Positions 50,648-57,695 of a stretch of DNA of 64,000 bases are shown one piece after another (position 1 is the stretch's first letter; every line of letters starts with the position of its first letter). Origin of the DNA: Flavipsychrobacter sp. (GTDB lineage Bacteria; Bacteroidota; Bacteroidia; Chitinophagales; Chitinophagaceae); assembly GCA_041392855.1 (NCBI GenBank), contig JAWKLD010000001.1, positions 2,714,001 through 2,778,000 of the forward strand, written 5' to 3'. The translations under genes and the position numbers were made by a program. Below the pieces are notes generated by a model, which saw only the letters and a program-made list of their open reading frames with translations, was not told where the DNA came from and did not search any database.

Positions 50648-51388
50648 ATGAAACACACTATAAACATATTTGTTCTATTGCTGATTAGTATTGCTGCATT
50701 TGGTCAGCATACCTATCAGGGCAAAATAGAGTACGAAAGAAAGACCAACCTGAAAAGGGTAATAGAGGATATGGAGGATGACAATAAGGAATGGATTGAG
50801 CGTATAAGGGATAAAATCCCAACGCATAATGTTCGTTATTATGATTTGAACTTTACTACCAAGCATAGCATCTACAAGCCGGGAAGAGAGCCAGAGAAAC
50901 CGTTTAATATGTGGTTTGCCCGCTCTCCTGCAAATGAGAACGAAGTGTATACAGATTTTACGACGAGTCGAGTGACGGCACGTAAGCATATATATGAGGA
51001 GAAGTTTTTGGTGAAAGACTCTGCCAGAAAAATAGAATGGAAAGTGATGGACGAGATCAGGATGATCGCCAATTATAAATGCAGAAAAGCAGTGGGTAGA
51101 ATATGTGACTCTGTATATGTAATCGCATTCTATACCGATGATATCATGGTGAGTGGTGGCCCTGAAATGTTTGGAGGTTTACCCGGTATGATATTGGAGA
51201 TAGCCATACCAAGATTGCATACTACCTGGATAGCAACACAAGTAAGTGTACAACCAGAAGAAGATGCTTTTAAAGTGCCTAAAAAAGGCAAGGAAGTAAC
51301 CCAGAAGGAAATGTATACTATGATAAGCACAAGTCTGGAACGGTGGGGCAACTATGCTTATAAGGCCATTTGGTGGTCGATGTTATAA
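50648..51388 (+). CDS. GLPGLI family protein
   Basis: The 246-aa exported protein (signal TINIFVLLLISIAAFGQ) has the family signature GLPGMI at residues 177-182 in MFGGLPGMILEI, with Met replacing the usual Leu. The preceding DSVYVIAFYTDDI and CRKAVGR pieces also fit. GLPGLI proteins (Porph_ging) are Bacteroidota proteins of unknown role, usually coded next to a large TonB-like receptor, as here with a 6-bp gap. It presumably modifies or stabilises that receptor's cargo. Confidence 0.9.
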   Translation: MKHTINIFVLLLISIAAFGQHTYQGKIEYERKTNLKRVIEDMEDDNKEWIERIRDKIPTHNVRYYDLNFTTKHSIYKPGREPEKPFNMWFARSPANENEVYTDFTTSRVTARKHIYEEKFLVKDSARKIEWKVMDEIRMIANYKCRKAVGRICDSVYVIAFYTDDIMVSGGPEMFGGLPGMILEIAIPRLHTTWIATQVSVQPEEDAFKVPKKGKEVTQKEMYTMISTSLERWGNYAYKAIWWSML

Positions 51389-51391
51389 AGC

Positions 51392-51423
51392 AAAAAAGCC
51401 AGCAAGTTTTTGCTGGCTTTTTT
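51392..51423. terminator. Bidirectional terminator between the GLPGLI gene and the transsulfuration enzyme
   Basis: AAAAAAGCCAGCAA and TTGCTGGCTTTTTT pair around a 4-nt loop. Genes converge on it from both sides. Confidence 0.95.
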
Positions 51424-51437
51424 ATGTATGTGGTTAA

Positions 51438-52592
51438 TTACCCGATAGCATTTTTCAGATCTTCTATCAAGTCGTCTATATCTTCAATACCTACACTAAG
51501 TCTAATTAAAGAATCGGTAAGACCATTTTTGATGCGCTCTTCTCTTGGAATAGCCGCATGTGTCATAGTTGGTGGGTGACCGATTAATGACTCGACACCA
51601 CCAAGCGATTCCGCTAGTGTAAATAGTTTTGTCTTCTTCAATATTTCAGTAGCTGCTTCAATAGTATCTTCTTTCAAAGTGAAAGAGATCATACCACCAA
51701 AGTCGCGCATTTGTTTTTTCGCTGTTGCATGACCAGGATGGTTTTCAAAACCATGCCATAATACTTTGTCGATCTTTGGTTGTGTTAATAACCACTCTGC
51801 AATGGCTTTACCATTTTCACAATGGCGCTGCATGCGAATGTGTAGTGTTTTAATGCCACGAAGTACCAACCAGCTATCGTGAGGGCCAGGTACAGCTCCA
51901 CAACTGTTTTGTATAAATGCCAAACGCTCTTGAAGGCTATCATCATTTACGATCAATGCGCCTAAAACCACATCAGAGTGACCGCCCAAATATTTAGTGG
52001 CAGAGTGCAAAACGATGTCAGCACCATGGTCTATCGGGTTTTGTAAATATGGAGACGCGAATGTGTTATCTACAAGTAGAATAAGGTTGTGCTCCTTAGC
52101 TATTTTAGAGCAGGCAGCTATATCCACAATGTTTAGCATTGGGTTGGTTGGTGTTTCCGCCCATATCATTTTAGTATTGTCATTGATATACCCACGAATG
52201 TTTTCCGGGTCGTTCATATCAATGAAGTGGAACTTGATACCGTAGTTGACAAATACCTTTGTCATGATACGATAAGAACCACCGTATAGATCGTTAGCTA
52301 CAATCACCTCATCGCCGGGAGATAGTAGTTTGATGGCAGCATCGGCAGCAGCCATACCACTACCAAAGCATAGGCCATGTTTTCCATTCTCGCAGGCGGC
52401 AAGTGCCTTCTCTAGAGCATGACGAGTAGGGTTTTGTGTACGAGAATACTCATATCCTTTATGGTCGCCAGGTGCAGCCTGCACGTAGGTAGATGTTTGG
52501 TAAATAGGTGTCATGATAGCCCCGGTAGTTGGGTCTGGTTCTACACCTGCATGTATTAGCTTAGTAGCTATTTTGTAATTTTTGTTATCCAT
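51438..52592 (-). CDS. Cystathionine gamma-synthase/lyase family PLP enzyme
   Basis: The 384-aa protein is a Cys/Met-metabolism PLP enzyme. It has TPIYQTSTYVQAAPG, GYEYSRTQNPTR, the PLP lysine K200 in HSATKYLGGHSDVVLGA, and ESLGGVESLIGHPPTMTHAAIP. Those motifs are shared by cystathionine gamma-synthase, gamma-lyase and O-acetylhomoserine sulfhydrylase. They do not separate them securely, although the LRGIKTLHIRMQRHCENG segment is most like gamma-synthase/lyase. A -7 box lies 23 nt upstream of the ATG. It is monocistronic. Confidence 0.88.
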   Translation of the reverse strand: MDNKNYKIATKLIHAGVEPDPTTGAIMTPIYQTSTYVQAAPGDHKGYEYSRTQNPTRHALEKALAACENGKHGLCFGSGMAAADAAIKLLSPGDEVIVANDLYGGSYRIMTKVFVNYGIKFHFIDMNDPENIRGYINDNTKMIWAETPTNPMLNIVDIAACSKIAKEHNLILLVDNTFASPYLQNPIDHGADIVLHSATKYLGGHSDVVLGALIVNDDSLQERLAFIQNSCGAVPGPHDSWLVLRGIKTLHIRMQRHCENGKAIAEWLLTQPKIDKVLWHGFENHPGHATAKKQMRDFGGMISFTLKEDTIEAATEILKKTKLFTLAESLGGVESLIGHPPTMTHAAIPREERIKNGLTDSLIRLSVGIEDIDDLIEDLKNAIG

Positions 52593-52614
52593 TTTAAATA
52601 TCTTTTGCCGTGTG

Positions 52615-52622
52615 CAAAGGTA
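52615..52622 (-). promoter_or_regulatory. -7 promoter box of the transsulfuration gene
   Basis: TACCTTTG on the minus strand, 23 nt before the ATG at 52592. Confidence 0.55.
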
Positions 52623-52704
52623 TTATTTGTAATAGATTTACAAACCGATAGTAGGTGATATATTTGTATTGTATGTATAAGTGCATAATGGCAAGTAGAA
52701 TAAC

Positions 52705-52712
52705 TAACTTTG
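52705..52712 (+). promoter_or_regulatory. -7 promoter box of ruvB
   Basis: TAACTTTG ends 4 nt before ATG 52716, overlapping the upstream TTG at 52710. The mRNA should be leaderless. Confidence 0.6.
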
Positions 52713-52715
52713 AGT

Positions 52716-53741
52716 ATGGAGAATTCGCACGTTAGGCAGGATGGTAATTTAAGTCCGCAGGATCGTGAATATGAGAATAGTATACGCCCCCAGTCTATAG
52801 ATGACTTTTCGGGGCAGCCTAAGCTTGTAGAGAACATCCGCATTTTTATAAAAGCGGCCAACCTGCGTGGCGAAGCGTTGGACCATATGTTGTTTCATGG
52901 CCCTCCGGGTTTGGGCAAAACAACGCTATCAAGAATTGTGGCCAATGAGCTAGGGGTAAACATAAAAGAAACAAGTGGCCCTGTAATAGAAAAGCCCGCT
53001 GACCTAGCAGGGCTACTCACTAGCCTTGAAGATAGGGATGTACTTTTTATAGACGAGATACATAGGCTAAGCACTGTAGTAGAAGAGTATCTATATGCGG
53101 CTATGGAGGATTTTAAGATAGACATCATGATAGACACAGGTCCTGCTGCCCGTTCTATAGAGATCAATTTGAATCCTTTTACGCTGGTAGGCGCTACCAC
53201 GCGTTCCGGTTTGTTGACCTCACCATTATTAAGCCGTTTTGGTATCAAGTCGCGTTTAGAATATTATAATGCTGAGGTACTACAACGTATTGTGATGCGC
53301 TCTGCCAATTTGCTGAATGTGAAGATAACCTCCGATGCAGCAATGGCTATTGCTAGTAGGAGTAGAGGCACACCACGTATCTCTAATTCTTTGTTGCGCC
53401 GTATGCGCGATTTTGCACAAGTATTGGGCAATGGCGTAATTGATCTTGGTATTGTGGATCATGGCTTGAAAGCCCTGAATGTAGATGAGAACGGACTGGA
53501 TGATATGGATAATAAGATACTTTCTACGCTGATCGAAAAGTTTAAAGGTGGGCCAGCAGGTATCAATAATATTGCAGCGGCTGTGGGTGAAGAGTCTGGT
53601 ACTTTGGAAGAGGTCTATGAGCCATTCTTAATACAGGAAGGCTATTTGATACGCACACCAAGAGGTAGAGAAGCAACAGAAAAAGCTTATAAACATTTAG
53701 GACGTACAGGATTTAGAGGTGCAGATAATTCTTTGTTTTAA
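52716..53741 (+). CDS. ruvB: Holliday junction branch-migration helicase RuvB
   Basis: RuvB is the motor of RuvABC. The 341 aa have the RuvB N-terminus (RPQSIDDFSGQPKLVENI), Walker A GPPGLGKT at 62-69, Walker B in DVLFIDEIHRLS, sensor-1 LVGATTRSGLLTSPLLSRFG, and a C-terminal winged helix ending LIRTPRGREATEKAYKHLG. I use ATG 52716 (ENSHVRQD), since the TTG at 52710 lies within the promoter box. Its stop overlaps the end of the convergent GT4 gene by 4 nt. RuvA and RuvC are not in the window. Confidence 0.97.
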   Translation: MENSHVRQDGNLSPQDREYENSIRPQSIDDFSGQPKLVENIRIFIKAANLRGEALDHMLFHGPPGLGKTTLSRIVANELGVNIKETSGPVIEKPADLAGLLTSLEDRDVLFIDEIHRLSTVVEEYLYAAMEDFKIDIMIDTGPAARSIEINLNPFTLVGATTRSGLLTSPLLSRFGIKSRLEYYNAEVLQRIVMRSANLLNVKITSDAAMAIASRSRGTPRISNSLLRRMRDFAQVLGNGVIDLGIVDHGLKALNVDENGLDDMDNKILSTLIEKFKGGPAGINNIAAAVGEESGTLEEVYEPFLIQEGYLIRTPRGREATEKAYKHLGRTGFRGADNSLF

Positions 53742-54856
53742 AAAGCGGTGTCTAAAAGCTTTTTTACAAACATCTCCCAACTGTATTTTTTCTTTTCTTC
53801 TATCAGGTTTTGTTCCATGTTAGGGATGCCTTCAGTATAGAATTTTAGAATAGCATCTGCTATAGCGGTAGGGTCTATTGCTGTAACAAAACCAACTTTA
53901 CCATCTGGTACTATTTCGGGTAGTCCGCCTACATTGGTGACCACCATTGGTTTCTCAAAATGGTAGGCAATTTGTGTGATGCCACTTTGTGTAGCTGTAC
54001 GATAGGGTTGTACTACCAAGTCTGCTGCACTGAAATAATAACGTACATCACTATTGGGAATAAATTCCGTAAGCATATGTACATTACTCAGCTGATGCTT
54101 ATCGATAATGTCTGTATATAGTTCTTTATCGCTATAGTATTCTCCTGCTACTATCAGTTCAATTCTTGCAGTCTTGATACGCTCATCATTCATGGCTTCA
54201 AGCAAAATATCCAAGCCTTTATACTTTCTTATAAATCCGAAGAAAAGAATGTATTTCTTGTCGGCATTGAGGTTTATTTTTTTGCAGGCTTCTTCTTTTG
54301 CAACAGGGTGACCAAAGTTGTCGTAAGTGGGGTGTGGGTGAAACTGCTTAGGTTTATCTCTGGCTATTTCGTTCAAGTCTTTCAATACTTGCTCACTCAT
54401 AGTAATGAATGACTGTACGGGCTTGATAAAGTAGTTGGTGAATTGTTTATCGCCGGGTCTTTTTTCGTGAGGGTTGATGTTGTCGGCGATGCATAATATC
54501 CTAGTATGGTTGTTTTTTCTTACTCTACGAAGTATAGTGCCTAGGCAAGGTCCCATAAAAGGCAACCAGTAGCGCACAATAATAAGGTCATACCTTTCTT
54601 TCTTTAGCCTGTTGCCAACGCTTATCCAGTTAAAAGGATTTACAGAGTTGATAATAGAATGTATAGTGAGTTTTTCAGGAGCTGGCTCATCGGTATACTG
54701 TGTAGTGCCAGGAAAAAGAAAAGAAGGATACTGTAAGGAGAAAGAGTAGTTCACTGCCTCGTGCCCTTGGTTGATCAGTTCCAAAGCAAGTCTCTCGTCA
54801 TATGTTGCCAAGCCTCCACGCAAGGGGTGTGCCGGACCAATGATGGCTACTCTCAT
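53738..54856 (-). CDS. Glycosyltransferase family 4
   Basis: The 372-aa GT-B enzyme has the N-terminal IIGPAHPLRGGLATYDERLALEL. The C-terminal donor half includes KYILFFGFIRKYKGLDILLEAM and VVQPYRTATQSGITQIAYHFEKPMVVTNVGGLPE, with the E-x7-E-type catalytic pair in the latter. It is the last gene of a three-gene run with hddC and hddA, and its start overlaps the hddC stop by 4 nt. That suggests it transfers a heptose made by the neighbours, though this is inferred from context. Confidence 0.9.
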   Translation of the reverse strand: MRVAIIGPAHPLRGGLATYDERLALELINQGHEAVNYSFSLQYPSFLFPGTTQYTDEPAPEKLTIHSIINSVNPFNWISVGNRLKKERYDLIIVRYWLPFMGPCLGTILRRVRKNNHTRILCIADNINPHEKRPGDKQFTNYFIKPVQSFITMSEQVLKDLNEIARDKPKQFHPHPTYDNFGHPVAKEEACKKINLNADKKYILFFGFIRKYKGLDILLEAMNDERIKTARIELIVAGEYYSDKELYTDIIDKHQLSNVHMLTEFIPNSDVRYYFSAADLVVQPYRTATQSGITQIAYHFEKPMVVTNVGGLPEIVPDGKVGFVTAIDPTAIADAILKFYTEGIPNMEQNLIEEKKKYSWEMFVKKLLDTAF

Positions 54857-55551
54857 TTAAATAATGCTTTAAAATCTACTTGTGCTTTTTGGTAGTCTTC
54901 AGGTATGCCTATGTCAATAAAATAAGCATCGCTGGCATAGCAAAATAAGGTTTTGTCTACAACAAACGTTTCCAGATAATCTTTCTCAAAAGAATATTTA
55001 GTAGGTAACTGTTTTGTAGCAATGTAGTTTTTGTTGATGATGTAAACACCTCCATTTATGTAACCTTCCGTTTGCTTTTTCTTTTCTTCGAAAGAAGAGA
55101 TACAGCCCTTATCATCAAAATTTACTACACCATATCTGTCGAAGTCATACATCTTTTTCAACGCAAGTGATGTTCCCGCGTTGTTAGCAATATGCACCTT
55201 CAACATATCTTGTAGAGGTACTTGAAACATGGTATCACCATTCAGCACCACAACATTTTCCTCCGTAGCTTTACTTAGGGCATAGCTAATGCCTCCGCCT
55301 GTGCCCAAAGGTTCTTCTTCTATCACATAATCTATACTAAATGGAAGCTCTTTATCCTTGATCCAATCGAGTACTACCTCACTTTTGAATCCGAGAGAGA
55401 GTATTACTTTGGTGCAATTTTGCTGTTTAAGATATTGTAGTAAGTAATACAGGAATGGCTGTCCGTTGACCTCTGCCATGCATTTAGGGTAAGCCCCAAT
55501 AACACTTTGTAGCCTTGTACCTAAACCACCTGCAAGTATAATACACTCCAT
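54853..55551 (-). CDS. hddC: D-glycero-D-manno-heptose 1-phosphate guanylyltransferase
   Basis: The 232-aa sugar-nucleotide transferase has LAGGLGTRLQSV (the NTP-binding signature), KCMAEVNGQPFLYYLL, EPLGTGGGISYALS and VVLNGDTMFQ. The fold and length fit HddC, which makes GDP-D-glycero-D-manno-heptose, but also other mannose/glucose-1-phosphate nucleotidyltransferases. HddC is favoured because the next upstream gene is a GHMP kinase of the HddA group, 5 bp away. The heptose isomerase (gmhA) and phosphatase (hddB/gmhB) are not in the window, so only part of the pathway is visible. Confidence 0.82.
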   Translation of the reverse strand: MECIILAGGLGTRLQSVIGAYPKCMAEVNGQPFLYYLLQYLKQQNCTKVILSLGFKSEVVLDWIKDKELPFSIDYVIEEEPLGTGGGISYALSKATEENVVVLNGDTMFQVPLQDMLKVHIANNAGTSLALKKMYDFDRYGVVNFDDKGCISSFEEKKKQTEGYINGGVYIINKNYIATKQLPTKYSFEKDYLETFVVDKTLFCYASDAYFIDIGIPEDYQKAQVDFKALFK

Positions 55552-55556
55552 ACTTA

Positions 55557-56579
55557 TTATATACTCCAGCTATACAGCCCGTGTTCTGTAAATTGATAAT
55601 TCTTAAACTCTCCGCCAAAAGTAGCTAAGGCTTCTTTCACTGCATAACGTGTATTGGCAGGACAATAAAACATCATAAAACCACCACCACCTGCACCGCT
55701 GATCTTTCCTCCTGTTGCACCTGCTTTAATAGCAGTATCGTATATCTTGTCAATGGCAGGATTGGAGATGCCACTCGCCATTTGTTTTTTAAACTTAAAA
55801 CCGTAGTCTAGTATGGAACCTATCTTATCGATCTCCCCTTTCAGCAAGGCTTCTTTCATCATCTTAGCTTGCTCCTTTAGTTGGTGCATCGCTTCGATGG
55901 ATTTTTCATTTTTGTCTTTCACATTTTTGGTCTGTGCTTCTATGATAGTAGAAGACAGGCGACTGGTAGATGTGAAATACAACAATAAATTATTTTCCAG
56001 CTCAAAAAGGTAACGTCTCTTTATTCTTAAAGGATTAACGATCACACGATTGCCTTCATAAAACTCCATAAAGTTGACCCCACCAAAAGTAGCCGCATAT
56101 TGGTCTTGCTTGCCACCAGCCATATCCAGTTCTTCACGTTCTATCTTGTAGGATAAATGTGCAATGTCATATTCGCCTAACGGAAGTTGCAACCACTCTG
56201 TAAAAGCACCAAGAATAGCTACCATAAGTGTAGAAGAACTACCTAAGCCAGAGCCTGCAGGTGCATCTACAAAAGTAGTCAGCTTAAAGCCGCTACTCAT
56301 TTCGCCATAGGTGGCTACAAGATTGTTATAAACACCTTTGGCAAGATCTAGTTGGCCATCAATAGGTAGCTTGTTTGTTTTATCATAGGTTACGGATTCT
56401 CCTCTGTCTGTAGCTACGATAGTTATGTTGTTATCATCAGTTAGTTCTATACTGGCATGAGCATAAAGAGATATAGTAGCGTTAAGAATATTGCCACCAA
56501 ACATATCACAGTAAGGGCTCACATCGGTACCACCTCCGGCTAAACCTAAACGCAAGGGCGCTTTACTTCTATAGATCAT
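55557..56579 (-). CDS. hddA: GHMP kinase, D-glycero-D-manno-heptose 7-phosphate kinase-like
   Basis: The 340-aa GHMP kinase has SKAPLRLGLAGGGTDVSPYCD (the N-terminal substrate loop typical of the HddA/fucokinase group). The ATP-binding PAGSGLGSSSTLMVAILGA and the C-terminal KISGAGGGGFMMFYC are also present. HddA phosphorylates heptose 7-phosphate at C1, giving the substrate of the adjacent HddC. It is first in the hddA-hddC-GT4 run on the minus strand. Fucose kinase or another sugar kinase cannot be excluded from motifs alone. Confidence 0.85.
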   Translation of the reverse strand: MIYRSKAPLRLGLAGGGTDVSPYCDMFGGNILNATISLYAHASIELTDDNNITIVATDRGESVTYDKTNKLPIDGQLDLAKGVYNNLVATYGEMSSGFKLTTFVDAPAGSGLGSSSTLMVAILGAFTEWLQLPLGEYDIAHLSYKIEREELDMAGGKQDQYAATFGGVNFMEFYEGNRVIVNPLRIKRRYLFELENNLLLYFTSTSRLSSTIIEAQTKNVKDKNEKSIEAMHQLKEQAKMMKEALLKGEIDKIGSILDYGFKFKKQMASGISNPAIDKIYDTAIKAGATGGKISGAGGGGFMMFYCPANTRYAVKEALATFGGEFKNYQFTEHGLYSWSI

Positions 56580-56647
56580 CTACTAGTTGGTTGTATTAAG
56601 ACTTAGCCTTAAAAGTAAGTAAGTTCTACGGATTAATTAAAAGCTAA

Positions 56648-57034
56648 TCATTTTGCACCTATGCGTGCAAGAAGGTGAAATAGTATAATGCCTAAAAGGC
56701 CGCCAACGCTATCCGCAAGTGTGTCCATACTGTCTTGCGCCCGCCCGGGTATGTAGTGCCCTTGAATATACTCTACAAGCCAGCCAACAAATATGGTAAT
56801 GACAAGCAGTATAAAGGCATAAGTAATACTCTTAGTAGGTGAGGCACAGAGCCACAGAAAAGAAAAGGCGCCGAATAGCACCATATGTGCCCATTTGTCT
56901 GCTAAGGGTATATTGATATCGGGTATATCGTTGCCGGGCAAAAAGCATAGTATAAAAATAAGCAAGGTCCACAGTATAGCTGCAAACCTTGCTTTTTTCT
57001 TATATGGGGAGTTTTCTGAAAATAACTGCCACAT
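56648..57034 (-). CDS. VanZ family membrane protein
   Basis: The 128-aa protein has four predicted helices (AAILWTLLIFILCFLPG, MVLFGAFSFLWLCA, YAFILLVITIFVGWLVEYIQ, VGGLLGIILFHLLA). The VanZ pieces DKWAHMVLFG and VEYIQGHYIPGRAQDSMDTLADSVGG are diagnostic. The name comes from glycopeptide resistance, but most bacterial VanZ-like proteins have no known role. It lies 14 bp after gcvH on the same strand and is probably cotranscribed with it. No resistance genes are nearby. Confidence 0.92.
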   Translation of the reverse strand: MWQLFSENSPYKKKARFAAILWTLLIFILCFLPGNDIPDINIPLADKWAHMVLFGAFSFLWLCASPTKSITYAFILLVITIFVGWLVEYIQGHYIPGRAQDSMDTLADSVGGLLGIILFHLLARIGAK

Positions 57035-57048
57035 ATGTATTAATGCTA

Positions 57049-57444
57049 TTAACCTACTAAGTCCTGATAAGCTGCAGCGTCCATTAGACCGTCCAGATCA
57101 GCAACGTTGTTTACTTTCATTTTTATCATCCAGCCTTCACCATAAGGATCCTTATTTACATTTTCAGGATTACCTTCTAACTCTGCGTTTACTTCAGTTA
57201 CCGTTCCTGCAACTGGTAAGAAAAGGTCAGAAACTGTTTTTACAGCTTCTACTGTACCAAAAACATCGTTTTCAGCTAGTTCTTGTCCTTCAGTATCTAC
57301 GTCCACAAAAACGATATCACCAAGTTCACTCTGTGCAAAGTCAGTAATACCAACAGTAGCTACATCGCCTTCTAGTTTTACCCATTCGTGGTCTTTTGTG
57401 TATTTCAGATTGTCTGGAAATTGCATAATCTTATTATTTGCCAT
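57049..57444 (-). CDS. gcvH: Glycine cleavage system H protein
   Basis: GcvH carries a lipoyl arm between the P, T and L subunits that break down glycine. The 131 aa contain the lipoyl lysine K69 in VFGTVEAVKTVSDLFLP, the YTKDHEWVKLEGDVATVGIT start and YGEGWMIKMKV near the end. The other subunits (gcvP, gcvT) are not in this window. The start could also be the Met at residue 7 (MQFPDNLKY). A 20-bp palindrome at 57463-57482 lies 19 nt upstream. Confidence 0.96.
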   Translation of the reverse strand: MANNKIMQFPDNLKYTKDHEWVKLEGDVATVGITDFAQSELGDIVFVDVDTEGQELAENDVFGTVEAVKTVSDLFLPVAGTVTEVNAELEGNPENVNKDPYGEGWMIKMKVNNVADLDGLMDAAAYQDLVG

Positions 57445-57462
57445 AAAAATAGAGTAAAAAAC

Positions 57463-57482
57463 CTAATGATTATAATCATTAG
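57463..57482. promoter_or_regulatory. 20-bp perfect palindrome upstream of gcvH
   Basis: CTAATGATTATAATCATTAG is its own complement over all 20 bases and lies 19-38 nt before the gcvH start. It resembles Fur/PerR-type boxes in size and A+T content, but AT-rich palindromes arise by chance and no regulator is adjacent. It could be an operator for gcvH-vanZ. The rest of 57483-57695 holds no recognisable feature. Confidence 0.45.
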
Positions 57483-57695
57483 ATAGTATTTAATTATACG
57501 GCATTTTATATAATATGTACACTCGTGTGCAGCCCATCCTGCTATGGGGTAATATGACAGTATTGTTACTCATGTTTGTTGCTTTTTAGTCGTTAGCATA
57601 GATATAGGGCATTAATACCAATTTAATCCAACCATTTATTGCAAATTATTGTCTACATGTTAATAACGACATACTATATTTTAAAACTATTTTAT

